Source: Agriotes lineatus (Eukaryota > Arthropoda > Insecta > Coleoptera > Elateridae). From it: a stretch of 64,000 nucleotides of DNA. The translations under genes and the position numbers were made by a program. Of this stretch, positions 24,401-34,810 are shown piece after piece. The notes under the pieces were generated by a model. It saw only the letters and a program-made list of their open reading frames with translations, was not told the DNA's origin and made no database searches. The first letter of the stretch is position 1, and each line of letters starts with the position of its first letter. The DNA lies in the NCBI GenBank assembly GCA_940337035.1, contig CALNHX010003011.1, positions 62,001 through 126,000 on the forward strand, read 5' to 3'.

Positions 24401-24968
24401 CGATTTGGGGTTCACATATTGTTATGTCTATACAGGTGAAATTTCCTGTTCGGCTACAAAAGTGGGTATTTGATCCATCGTTTAATAGTATTAAGTCATT
24501 TTTATTTATTGCGTTTTCAACCATTTTTCTTCTTTTGTCTGTAGTTTTTGATCCCCACACGTGGTTGTGCCCATTAATATCCCCTGCTATTATGTACGGT
24601 CTTGGTAGTTGGTTCAGTAATCCTTTTATTTCGCTTTCTTCAATATTGACATTTGGTGGTAAGTATTTAGAACAAATGGTTATCTTCATAGGTGTAAGTA
24701 ATTGAATTGCAACGGCTTCTATTGTTGTATTAATGGCTATTTGGTTTGCGCAATTTTCGTGTTTACATAAAATTTCTACTCCGCCACTGGCGTTAGTTGT
24801 ATTAATTCGATCTTTTCTGAATGCCGTAAAATTTCTTAAATTAACGGTTTTTGTAGTCTTTAAACGTGTTTCTTGGATGCAGATAACTTTTGGATTGTGT
24901 TCTGATATGAGTTTTTTTATCTCGCCAAGGTGTGCAAAGTAGCTGTTGCAGTTCCATTGTAAGATCAT
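21424..24968 (-). pseudogene. I-type LINE ORF2: endonuclease, RT, RNase H (main part)
   Basis: ATG at 24968-24966 begins MILQWNCNSYFAHLGEI. The endonuclease (24968-24260) shows CIQETRLK, AGDINGHNHVWG and TCIDITIC; its final motif reads SNH where SDH is usual. A frameshift near 24250 leads to the linker, and the RT (about 23851-22514) shows YRPIALANCMSKILQ, FFDIHKAYDS, GVPQGEVLSATLF and FADDLVIYY. RNase H follows (TDGS near 22075, CTDSLSVVHSLLD, WIPSHVGIRNNEDVDKAAK), then a tail with CATCNTRITVQH at 21430-21590. Several stops break it (for example near 23310 and 22513). ORF2 normally nicks the target and copies the LINE RNA; this copy cannot. Confidence 0.88.
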
Positions 24969-26120
24969 TCTACGAGCGATTCTCTACTGGACGTTAGAAG
25001 TAGCGATTCTTGACTAGAGAACACTGCTGTACTCAGTTCAGTTTGAAGTTGTTTTTTAATTTTGTTGCTTACTTTGGAGAATTTAGTTTTTATTGCTCTT
25101 GTGTTCAGTTTCGGGTATAACTCATACATCATTTCTATTAAGGCGTGGATGTTTGGTGTGTACTCTCTGGCAACTGATAGTGGGTCGGGATTTCCGTATG
25201 TATTTTCAATGAAATCTTTGAAATCCTCAAATTTTAAAATGTATTTTTTCTTGTTTATTTCCATTTCTTCTGGAATAGGCTCCAATTGTTTCTTCAGCGT
25301 TTCTTTTTCGTTGTGGGTTGTTGTTTTAATTTTTTTAATGATAGGTTTAGTTGTTATTTGATTATTGCTTGTTGTTGCTTCGGTTGTGTTTTTTGTTTCT
25401 GTTTGTTTTCGTCATTAGACCTCGTATTTTCTGTTTCTGATGTGAAGTGTGATGCCGTTCTTTTTGTTGGAGTGGTATTTAGTAGAACCATCTGTGTCGT
25501 CGTCGTGTTTTCACATTGATTGCTGTTGTGTCCTGGTTTTTTGCATATAAAGCATGTAATGTTATCTTCATTTATAAATATTCTGTAGTCAACACCTTCG
25601 TAAGGAATTAGTAGTCTTTCTGGGGCGGTTTCATTTTCGTTAGGTGAAACGTACACTTGTCTTCTGAAACTTAAGACATGTGCATACTCTGTTTCTTGCA
25701 TGCCAACTCGAAGAAAATTTATAGGTGATACTAGTTGCAGTCCAATATGTTTTAAGCGGTCTTCTATAATGAAATGCGGTATCGAAGGACACACATTTGA
25801 CAGTATTAGTCTTTTTGCTGGCGTGATCAAACGGCGTATGCTAATTTCCTTGTTATCTATCTGTGTCGTTTTGTGATTTTTTATTACGTGGTCGACTATT
25901 TCTTTGTTTTGAAGGTATATATATATGCGGTTGTTAGATATCCTTGAGGTGAATAAAACGTTTTTGGGGCCTACTATGTTACCGATGTTAATAATATAAT
26001 CTTTTATTTTTAATCCTTCCATCGAATTCATCAGTATTGCTTGTTCTTTGCTGGGAAAAGTAAATTTGATTGGTTTTTGCACTGCATTTGCAAAGGTTTG
26101 ATTTTGTTGTGGAACATCTG
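24965..26120 (-). pseudogene. I-type LINE ORF1 (nucleic-acid-binding, CCHC knuckle)
   Basis: The frame from 26082 (and likely a little upstream, in frame from about 26120) gives a gag-like protein with a zinc knuckle CFICKKPGHNSNQC (C-X2-C-X4-H-X4-C) near codon 180 and a Lys/Gln/Thr-rich tail. A one-base shift near 25360 moves the reading to a second frame (25285-24965) ending TSSRESLVE, which together make about 370 codons. The last bases are ATGA: the TGA stop of ORF1 overlaps the ATG of ORF2. ORF1 proteins of this group coat the element RNA. The true 5' start is missing. Confidence 0.8.
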
Positions 26121-26121
26121 C

Positions 26122-26400
26122 GCTTGAAAGAGCGTTTAATTATCGATTTATCAGGTGAGCGAAGATGCATCGAAAATGATTTTGGCATATGGGTGGCACG
26201 TTTTCGTATAATGCATACGTTAAGAAATTAAAATACCGAAAATATAGATAAGTTCATAGAAGCCTGTGTCTGTTTACACAATTTCATAAAGAGAAAGGAA
26301 GACAGCAAACAAGAAAAACACTTGTTGGCCGGCATTTGGGGATCAAGAAGTGAATGGTGAATTGATACAGAGAAAATGGTATAAATAAATATCCCGGCAA
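26122..26400 (+). pseudogene. Harbinger-type DDE transposase fragment
   Basis: With one frame change the plus strand reads ERAFNYRFI, then GERRCIENDFGIWVARFRI, then NTENIDKFIEACVCLHNFIK. This matches the C-terminal part of PIF/Harbinger transposases (DDE_Tnp_4): the NYRLSRARRxVENAFGI motif with the last acidic catalytic residue, followed by CCVLHNFL. The N-terminal two thirds are absent: the sequence starts abruptly at the 5' end of the I-type LINE. I did not find the missing part beyond the other end of the LINE (below 16757). Confidence 0.75.
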
Positions 26401-28896
26401 ACTTCACTAGGACCTCTTAATAAAATGGGAAGAAGAATTGAGACACGGAACAGTACAAATGATAGAAGTGCCAACAGAAATCTATATTTTTCTAAATATG
26501 CCAGCTTCTCGTCGGCTGCATAGTCATTAATTATGTATTACAAAAGCACCACGTTATGTGACCTTATGTTATCTTTTGGAATTATCTCATATATTTGAAA
26601 TAGTCATATAACTTTTGTATTCAATATTTTACCTTATGTTTGCCCTTTATTAAGGGGTAGCGGGTTGGTACTCCTTTATGACCCCGGTGGAGGATAGGCC
26701 TACTTTAGGAAAACGACCCTGCCCGCGCGAGTCTTGTTTTTCCCCACCGCCTAACATCGGAGAAGAACATGTCCAAATCCTTAACCCTGTTACGCTCATT
26801 TTGACATTTTCCTACTTGTTAATTGAAATAATTAGTCAGATTTGGCAATTACTTTTATTCTCTAAATATACAGTACTTCATCTATAGTTAGGCAACCCAA
26901 ATACCTTCAGCCTCAATTTTGAATTAAAAGGAACACTTTGTTATCAGTTCTGCACATACAATCAGCACCTATAGTTTTTCTTCCTTTTTTCGAATTTAAC
27001 TTTGACATTGATAACCTGGGATCGTGAATTGCTCTGGCCAATTTGCATTCCATTCTTTTCCATTGCTTCGATCGTTGAAGTTTGTGCCCTGGGAACCTTT
27101 TGCTTCTCTGGCTTTGGTTATAGCCGTCCTCGTCGTTTTGAGGGATTTTTGGAGGCAAGGCGCCCTTTGGAACGTTCTGGAAGCCGTTGGGAGTTGCTGC
27201 CAGCGTTCGTTCGCTTTTGTTGCGGTTTTGAAATGGGCTCTTCTCGATCGAATGGAGCGTTAGGCTGTTCGTCACCATTCGCAGGTTTGTTACGATTTCT
27301 TTTCGTCAGCGTGGTTGCTTATCTGGAAATTTGTAATTTTTAGCCAACTATTCTACGCCTTGGAAATGCGTTAACTATTCTACGCCTTGGAAATGCGTTA
27401 ACTATTCTATGCCAAGGAAATGCGTTAACTATTCTATGCCATGAAAATGGGCTTTATTTGTACGCCATGGAAATTGGATTTTACCTCTGCGTCCTGCGAA
27501 CTGGGTGTTATCGCTTGGAGTTTTGGTGTGGTTTATTCTACCTGGGACTGCTGGAGCCACGCCAAACCGGCGTGCCGCTCATCCCCTGCGGTCGCCTCAT
27601 TGCAACTATCGAAGCTCGTCTGCTGCCCGTTGCAAGGCCACCTCCTGGTTGCTTCGTCCACCAGCTCTGCACCACGTGCCGTGGGTACCTGAGAGGTTTT
27701 TTAGAGCAATTTAGTTACTTATGTATTGTTTGTCGATTTGGCTTGTAGATATGCCTTTTTAGAATTTCGATTATGGTATTTTGTGTATTATGCTCTGTGT
27801 GCTTTATTTGCGTAATTAGCTATTTGTTTAGATTGATTTACTTACCCGGTAGTACGTTCTTGACGTGTTAGCCGGCCGGGGCTGCGGTAAACTCACCCTT
27901 AAATTACGTAGTTTAGTATCTGCCATTTGCTTGTACGTCAACTTAATCTTAATAGTATTAAATTAACGGCTGTGTCTAGGGAACCGAACGCGGTACCCTT
28001 TTGTTCAATTTCAAGCTTCCGTGATTTGTTTGCGCGATTTTAAATATGTTTAACAATGTAAAGGGGCATATTCAAGTAGATTTTGGAGCGTTCATTGACT
28101 TACTTGATGTCTTTGCAATAGAAAACTACCTAGAATTTTATATGGCCATATATACTCGTCAGTGTTTTCGCTTCGTAGAAATTTTGAGTACTAATTTAGT
28201 CATTTTGAGCTGGCACTCGGGGTTAGACGTCAGCTGATTGCTTGGATAGCTCTCTCCTGCCACGCCCTGCCTCACGGGATGCGTGCAGACTAATTATTTA
28301 TTTTGCTAGATTATTGTTAATGTTTTTTTTTCCTATTCGCGAAACGCCGTTACAGGGTGATACAATTTTAATTACTTATGCCGCACCCAACTAATTATTT
28401 TAAAGTGTTTGTTTTGTCGTAGCTTGCCTTGATATATATTTATTGTTGTACTTGCTTTTGTGTGTGGGTATTTCTGGCACTATAGTACGCGCCAATTTAT
28501 TTAAAATAAAGCTGTGATCTATTCATTGGTTGTTGGTTTGTTTATTTTTGACTTGCTGGTTTTTATCCTCGACCTTGTGTAAGGTCCGGCACAAGGAATT
28601 GGATCTGAGTCTAGGACCTGGCGCCCATTCTCTTCGTATTTCGTATAGTGTTCTTTTCAGCATAGTTGGAACCCTGCGACCCTCGCGGCGAGTTAGCCCA
28701 ATTAGGCCGATAGTTACCAGCCGCAAAATATCAAATATAACTTTCGCCAAAAGGTAAGGCCGACCGTCTATCTTCCCTGACAACCCATACCCACACCATA
28801 CTTACCTCCTTCTATATCCTATACCCACTCGCCAACACGCTCGGCAAGCGAGGCGTTTCAACTGCCACAAACCTACCATATAGAATCTATGCTAAA
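26401..28896. other. Non-coding, locally GC-rich; LTR-like features, uncertain
   Basis: No frame is recognised. The plus strand between about 27000 and 28620 has features that would fit an LTR and leader: a TATA-like tract (28430), AATAAA at 28505, a T/G-rich downstream stretch and then TGGCGCCC (28620-28627), a common primer-binding-site start. No matching second LTR and no target duplication were found, so this is a suggestion only. A 27-bp minisatellite is listed separately. Confidence 0.3.
27346..27477. repeat. 27-bp minisatellite, about 5 copies
   Basis: Units at 27346-27372 and 27373-27399 are identical (AACTATTCTACGCC plus TTGGAAATGCGTT). The units at 27400-27426 and 27427-27453 differ at a few positions, and a partial fifth follows. 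Confidence 0.9.
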
Positions 28897-31872
28897 ATGT
28901 CGAATTTAGAAAGGAATCCCCAGGTGAGTAGAGCACAATGCTCGGAGTCTCACCTTGATGGAAAATCAATCTGCCTCACGGACTATGGGGGAGGCACAAA
29001 TTCGATAGTATCAAAAACAAAAACAAACACACTTAAATCTAAAAATACAAAACTCATTGTAACATCCTATAACATCAAGGCAATGAGCACATATGAATAC
29101 CTTGTAAAATTAGAAAAAGAACTCGAATACATAAAGTGGGATACCGTGGGACTATGCGAGACACGATTACCAGGAGAAAAAACAACTGTCTTAAAGTCTG
29201 GACACATACTCTACCAAAACAACTGGGAAAGTAACTACAGCTATGGAGGCGTTGCTTTTATCATCAACAAAAGAGTGAAACATTTAGTCACAAAATGTGC
29301 CTCTATATCCAAAAAAGTCATCTATATGGTCATCCAACTCAATAAACTATACAACCTCCAATTAATCCATGGATATGCACCAACAAATACATCAGAGCAT
29401 GAAGAAATGGAAACCCTCCTTAAAGACATCACGAAGGCAATACAGCTAGAAAAAACGCATTTTACTGTCATTAGCGGAGATTTTAATGCGAAAATTGGAC
29501 AAAATCAGAGCGGTGACCCTGACCAAATTGTAAATTTTGGCTTAGGTACAAGAAACAACAGGGGAGATATGTTGCTGAACTTCCTGAGAAGTGAAAACCT
29601 ATACTGCCTTAATACCTTCTTTAAAAATCCCAAACAAAGAAAACGGACTTGGAGAAGTGCTGACGGTAGAACAAAAAATGAAATCGATTACATCCTTACA
29701 AACAACAGGAGAATATGCACAGACGTCTCAGTACTTAATCAATTCGATGCGGGTAGCGACCATCGGCTAGTAAGGGCTAACTCCTCTTTTGATTTAAAAA
29801 CCGAGAGATATAAACTAATTAAACAACCTAGGTTCCCTACCATAGAAGACCTAGAACATAACAAACAAGAATATCAACTAGAATTAAAAAATAAATATGA
29901 ACCAACCGAGATACTACACGAAATTGAATTGAATGAGCTTTCCGAAAAAATCACTAACAGCATTCACATTGCAACTAAGAAAATCTGTAGTAAATCTAAA
30001 AATCGAGATGGGACACTACGAAAAGGAACATTAAAATTGTTAGAGAAAAGAAGGAAAACACCTAGAGAAACAATCCAATATCAAACCCTTAATAAGACAA
30101 TTAGCAAGAAAGTAAGAAGAGACATTAGAACCACACAACACCAAAATTATAATAAGCACCATAGAAGACAACACAAACATGAAAGTCCTGAAATCAAAGA
30201 CATCACTAGATAAAAACGTGATCACCAAAATGAAAAACCAACTCGGCACTATTGTATCAGACCAGACGGATACCGCAACACTTATTAAAAACTTGTACGC
30301 TCAACTCTACGAGTCCACCATAACAGACCCTACTGTTTCCACATCACATATCCGCAATGTGGGCTCCGAGGAAATCCCTGAAATAACTAAGTCAGAAATA
30401 CGTGCAGCCCTAAACCATATGCAAAACAGGAAAAGCCCAGGCGAAGACAACATCACATGCGAGATGATCAAAATTGGTGGCGACATCATAGAAGAAGCCC
30501 TGAAAGTACTATTTAATAAATACTTAAATAAGGGGAGGATTGCGGAAACATGGCAAAATCCAGAAGTTGTGTTATTATTTAAGAAAGGCGACAATAAAAA
30601 TATTGAAAACTACCGCCCAATAAGCTTATTGTCACACTTATATAAGCTTTTGCCCAAGTTACTGACTAATCGATTGGCAAATAAACTTGACGGATACCAA
30701 CCAGTCGAGCAAGCCGGTTTTCGGAAAGGTTATAGTACAATAGACCACCTACAAACAATGAGAACCCTAATAGAGAAAACCACGGAATACAATATTCCTC
30801 TTCATCTGGCATGCATCGACTTTCACAAAGCCTTCGATTCTATCGAAACATGGTCATTCCTAAGAGCTATGAATGGAGCAAGAATCGATTCTCGATACTC
30901 GACACTTTTGAAGAACATATATGGAAAAGCAACCTTTCACGTAAAAATTAACGAGAATCTGAAAATAGAAAAAATTTCGATTAACAGAGGGATTCGCCAG
31001 GGCGACACTATAACCCCAAAGCTCTTCACTTTAGCCTTTGAAGATGTATTTAAGGATCTACCCTGGGAAAAAAATTGTATAAACATCGATGGCACATATC
31101 TTAACCACCTACGCTTCGCTGACGACGTTGTTCTCATTAGCAGTGATATTCAAGAACTAAAAAACATGATCGTCCAACAAAATGAAGCATCCAACAAAAT
31201 TTGACTAAAAATAAACTTTTGCAAAGCAAAGGTAATAAGTAATAGTGCGGAACAAGTCAACGTAAACAACGTAATACTGGAAAAAGTAGAAGAATATATA
31301 TATCTCGGACATGTCATAAAAATCGGGAAGGAAAATAAAACGGCGGAAACCAAACGCAGAACGGTCTAACATGAGCAGCGTTTGGAAGACTCTATATATT
31401 CAGAAACTGTGACATCCCCATAAACCGAAAACGCAAAGTTTATGACACCTGCATACTACCAATAGCGTCATACGGTCTAGAAACTATGGCCTTGACAAAA
31501 AAGACAGCGAATCGTTTGAGAACTACGCAAAGGGCTGTGGAACGGGCTATGCTGGGTATTAGTCTGAGAGATAAAGTTAGTAATGAGGAAATCCGTAGGA
31601 GGACAAGAGTGACAGATGTAATGAAGCGTGTTGCAGAACTCAAGTGGCAATGGGTCGGACATGTGGCCCGACAAAAGAAGGAAAGGTGGACTTCTAAGAT
31701 AGTAAACTGAAGCCCCAGACAAACAAAGACAAGTGTGGGGAGACCGCAGAAACGATGGCTCGATGACATCAGGGAACGAGCGGGACATGGATGGCAACGA
31801 CTAGCACAAGACAGAAAAGCATGGAAGCATATGGGAGAGGCTTACGTCCAGGAGTGGACAAAAGACTGCTGA
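28897..31872 (+). pseudogene. RTE-type LINE open frame: endonuclease and RT, broken
   Basis: From ATG at 28897 the endonuclease shows TSYNIKAM, LCETRLPG, ISGDFNAKIG, NEIDYILTNN and GSDHRLVRA. A one-base shift near 30135 moves reading to the frame of 30179-31204, where the RT shows KSPGEDNITCEM, ENYRPISLLSHLYK, CIDFHKAFDS (catalytic Asp kept), GIRQGDTITPKLF and RFADDVVLIS. A TGA at 31202 replaces a codon in NKI-LKIN. After another shift near 31370 the C-terminus reads ASYGLETMAL, RRRTRVTDV, WVGHVARQ, RPQKRWLDDIRE and ends WTKDC at 31872. The single ORF with this ending is typical of RTE elements. About 990 codons in all. Confidence 0.88.
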
Positions 31873-33119
31873 CGAAGTAGAATCCAATGCCCCGTTAGTT
31901 AAACTATAATTGCTTTCAAATAAAATACTCTTATTTCAGGGGTGGTTCGCCAAATCTAGATATCTATTAGTTGAAGTTTAAATTTTTAAATTGATTCTTA
32001 ATTATTCAATGACATCAAACGCCACCCAACTTCTACAACTTCTCAAACCAAGTATTGACAGATCTATTGTTTACGTTGATCTAATTATTAATTAATTCAT
32101 TAAAACAATTACTGTTTGGTATTTTACTTTTTCCCTATTGCTCGTTATTTAAAATGTTTTGATATTAATTACTAACACAAACCTTATCACTTCTTAAGCT
32201 CACTCTGCAAATATCCAAACACTACTGCTCCTTCCCTCAAGATATCCCGATGTTCACCTTGTGTGATACCTACAGCCTGTTCCTGTCAACCAATTCCGAG
32301 AATCTGCTGAATCCAGCTTCAATCCCTTCATCAAACGTCAACTTCCATTCCAATAGACTCCTGGTAAGTTTCAGCTTTATAAATGAATCTGATCTTATCT
32401 TGTTTATTTCTTAGATAGTCCTCTGCACTCAGCAATCCCCTTAGAAGCCTTCCAATTCTAGTAGCATTCCTACTAACCTCCTTCTAGATGAATGACCTTA
32501 CTTCCATACAACCACCAATGTCAAAAATAAATATTTAATTATGTGTCACGTTCACCAATAAATTCAATCTTCTCCAATTCAGTAGTTCTCTGGTTCTTTC
32601 TATGTAATTCACTGTATTCGTCAATCTCTTCACAGATTGTCCAGCCCCAATAAAATTAATATTTCACTTTCATTTCTATACCTCGTAAATCTTTTAACAG
32701 CCTTAATATTTGTATTCAACCAAACAACTATACAAATAAGGCATAATTTCTAGTTTTTATTAAGCAAAATTAAATACTTCAAGACCAATTGTACATTTTT
32801 CAATGGTTTATTTATGTAACTAAACTAAACAAAAATTTCAATTCTATTAGATACTATTCTTATGACACTCTTTTCAATTTTAAATATTATATTATTACAG
32901 GATATTCATTCTGATTATTATAACAAATACATTTGTCAATTGTGACGTTGGCTTGTTCTTTATTAACATTCACTGCAACCATCAAATTTGTATATTCAAT
33001 TAATATCTTAATATCAAATTACCTCTCTCATTGCCTCAATTAATTTCATTATTAATATTTAAAAATTAACACCCATCAAAATTTAATTATAATAATCTTC
33101 CAAATTTATTAGTTTTAAA
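31873..33119. other. AT-rich stretch without recognised gene
   Basis: This includes the 3' UTR of the RTE-type LINE (AATAAA-like ATAAAATA near 31920). Beyond about 31950 there is C/T- and A/T-rich DNA with no frame or repeat of note. Confidence 0.6.
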
Positions 33120-33346
33120 TATTGCTTTGTTATGATTGATCATACCACTTCGTGTATCATAATAATATATTTAAAAATGAATATTTTTTGTTTGTCCCAT
33201 ATGCGTACCTATACCATTCATCCGATTGCGATGAAACTTTGGTAAATTATTGTATGTGTATTTATGGTCTCATTTGGCTCATATTCAGATGTGTGTACAA
33301 AAGAAATTATTTTTGGGCAGAAAAAAGTTTGCCAGGACAGCTAGCA
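33120..33346 (+). mobile_element. Possible truncated Helitron-like 3' end
   Basis: Sequence ending GCCAGGACAGCTAG at about 33346, preceded by a short stem (GGGCAGA ... TTTGCC), resembles the 3' terminus (hairpin then CTAG) of insect non-autonomous Helitrons. The inner text (ATTCATCCGATTGCGATGAA) is also of a kind repeated in insect mobile elements. I could not define the 5' end, so the call is tentative. Confidence 0.3.
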
Positions 33347-33392
33347 TTAAACAAAATTGTAAACTTAAATGTTATTTAGTTACACTCAAAAT

Positions 33393-33863
33393 TTATGTAA
33401 TGCTCTGGGGTGTATCAATTCGTAATGCTGATGATGTAGATGGTATTGGTGTATTGGTCGCGTTGAAAGAGCTATTTACGAGTTTATCGCCTTCATTTAA
33501 TTCGTCATACACAAAATGTGTAATGGCACCAGATTTCAGCAAGTCATGTGGAGATATTGTATCGTTTATTTCCGTTGTAATACTTGCCTTGTGTGTGTTT
33601 TCCTCTAATGGCGATTTAAGAATATTGCTGACGGTCTACAAAATTTAACAGTGATATCATCAATCATCTGTACATGAAAATATGTTTGTAAATAACTTAC
33701 TTCCTCAGATGCACTTGATCATCCAAAATCTTATATAAAGGCCACTTAGTTTTATAATACGCAACTGCACCAATGCGTTCATACTTCTCCTTGTCCTTAT
33801 TTAAGCCTAAATATTTTTCACGTAAACCCTTCAAAACTTTCTGGGCTTGTTGACATATTAAAA
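33393..33863 (-). pseudogene. MADF/Myb-SANT-like gene fragment, two exons, interrupted by a Helitron
   Basis: Minus strand. Exon A (33863-33701) reads LICQQAQKVLKGLREKYLGL, DKEKYERIGAVAYY and KTKWPLYKILDDQVHLR, resembling the C-terminal helix region of MADF or Myb/SANT-like DNA-binding domains. It ends at a GTAAGT donor (33700-33695). After a 73-base intron with acceptor CAG (33630-33628), exon B (33627-33393) gives NILKSPLEENTHKAS, a hydrophilic tail ending DTPQSIT and stop. Beyond the Helitron the same frame continues at 34752-34770 (MDLCY). It could be a host regulator or the accessory DNA-binding gene of a Harbinger-type transposon. The N-terminal part was not found. Confidence 0.5.
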
Positions 33864-34751
33864 TCTTATATATATAAAACTGCAAGTCCTGACTCACTAA
33901 TTCACTCACTCATCAACGCCCAGCCCAAATCCTTGGACCTAGAAAGCTGAAATTTTGCACAGAGGTTTCCTATATGGTGTATACAAGGAATAAGAATATT
34001 TCAAAATTCAACCCCTAAAGGGGTAAAATGGGGGTTCCAATTTTGTATGGAGAAATATTATTAATAGACATTTCGACTTGAAACTTCGTAGGAGTACTTC
34101 TAAAAACAAATAAGCAAACACGTATTTCGTGATTTTCCGAAAATCAGCTCCTTAGGGAGTGAAATGGGGTAAATAAGCCTAAAATACGATATTGGTGTCG
34201 TTGTTGAGGTTTTTTGGGACGTTGATTGCGAAAATGGCATTTATTGTTAAATCCGAGACGGTGGACATGACATAAGGAAAAGGACGGGACGGGACGGAAT
34301 GAGATGGGACTGGACTGGACGGGAAGGGAAGAGACGAGACGAGACGAGACGGGACGGGGCGGGGCGGAACGGGACGGAACGAAAAGGGAAGGGAAGGGAT
34401 GAGATGGAAGGGGAGGGGCGGGACGGGATGGGACGGGACAGGACTGGACGGGACGGGACTGGATGGGGAAAGGAAGTGACGGGACGGGAAGAGACGAGGC
34501 GGGACGGGGCGGGACGGAAAGGGAAGGGACGGGATGGGATGGAAGGGGATGGAAGGCGAGGGGACGGGACGGGACGGGATTGGACGGTACGGAGACGGGG
34601 ACGGAGAAAGAGACGGGGACGGGGACGGAGAAAGAGACGGGGACGGGGACGGGGATAGGATGGAATGGGATGGGATGACAGAAAATAATTAGTCATTATT
34701 TAATACACAAATAACGAACCTCGCGCGAACTAAGTCGCGGGTAACAGCTAG
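33864..34751 (+). mobile_element. Non-autonomous Helitron, 888 bp
   Basis: It starts TCTTATATATATAAAACTGC and ends in a GC-rich palindrome (CGCGCGAACTAAGTCGCGGG at about 34721-34740) followed by AACAGCTAG, matching the 5' TC and 3' hairpin-CTAG structure of Helitrons. The flanks are A on the left and T on the right, the usual A|T insertion point without duplication. The 5' part (CAACGCCCAGCCCAAAT, CTGAAATTTTGCA, CAACCCCTAAAGGGG) is of a type common in insect Helitrons. There is no Rep/helicase. The interior is expanded by a GGGAC-type satellite (34279-34675). The insertion splits a MADF/Myb-SANT-like coding exon. Confidence 0.85.
34279..34675. repeat. GGGAC/GGGAA-type satellite inside the Helitron
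   Basis: About 400 bases of purine-rich five- and six-base units (GGGAC, GGGAA, GAGAC, GGGGC), strongly strand-asymmetric: almost no C or T runs on the plus strand. Long open frames on both strands here (119 and 149 codons of Arg/Gly/Asp or Pro/Ser/Arg) are artefacts of the repeat. Confidence 0.9.
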
Positions 34752-34810
34752 TATAACATAAGTCCATCTGCAAAGAGTGTAAACATAAATTTACTTACCA
34801 CTTATGTTAA

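Larger units (their letters stand above)
16757..26120 (-). mobile_element. I-type LINE (ORF1 + EN-RT-RNase H), split by a hAT element
   Basis: On the minus strand the order is ORF1 with a CCHC knuckle, then ORF2 with endonuclease, reverse transcriptase, RNase H and a Cys/His tail, then a 3' UTR ending in an A tract (T run at 16756-16765 on the plus strand). RNase H after RT places it in the I group of non-LTR retrotransposons. Removing the hAT insertion (16999-21415 plus one 8-bp target copy) leaves about 4.9 kb. The 5' end stops inside or near the start of ORF1, beside a Harbinger fragment, so it is probably 5'-truncated. Stops and frameshifts show that it is dead. Confidence 0.85.

Noticed and set aside
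24025..25519. Several plus-strand hydrophobic 'membrane' proteins
   Set aside because: Shadows of the minus-strand I-type LINE; antisense of A-rich coding sequence gives Phe/Leu/Val-rich frames.
31440..31797. Minus-strand proteins of about 100 residues
   Set aside because: Antisense shadows of the RTE-type C-terminus, which has clear motifs on the plus strand.
34247..34696. Pro/Ser/Arg-rich or Arg/Gly-rich protein
   Set aside because: Frames on both strands arise from the GGGAC-type satellite; no start context, no domain.
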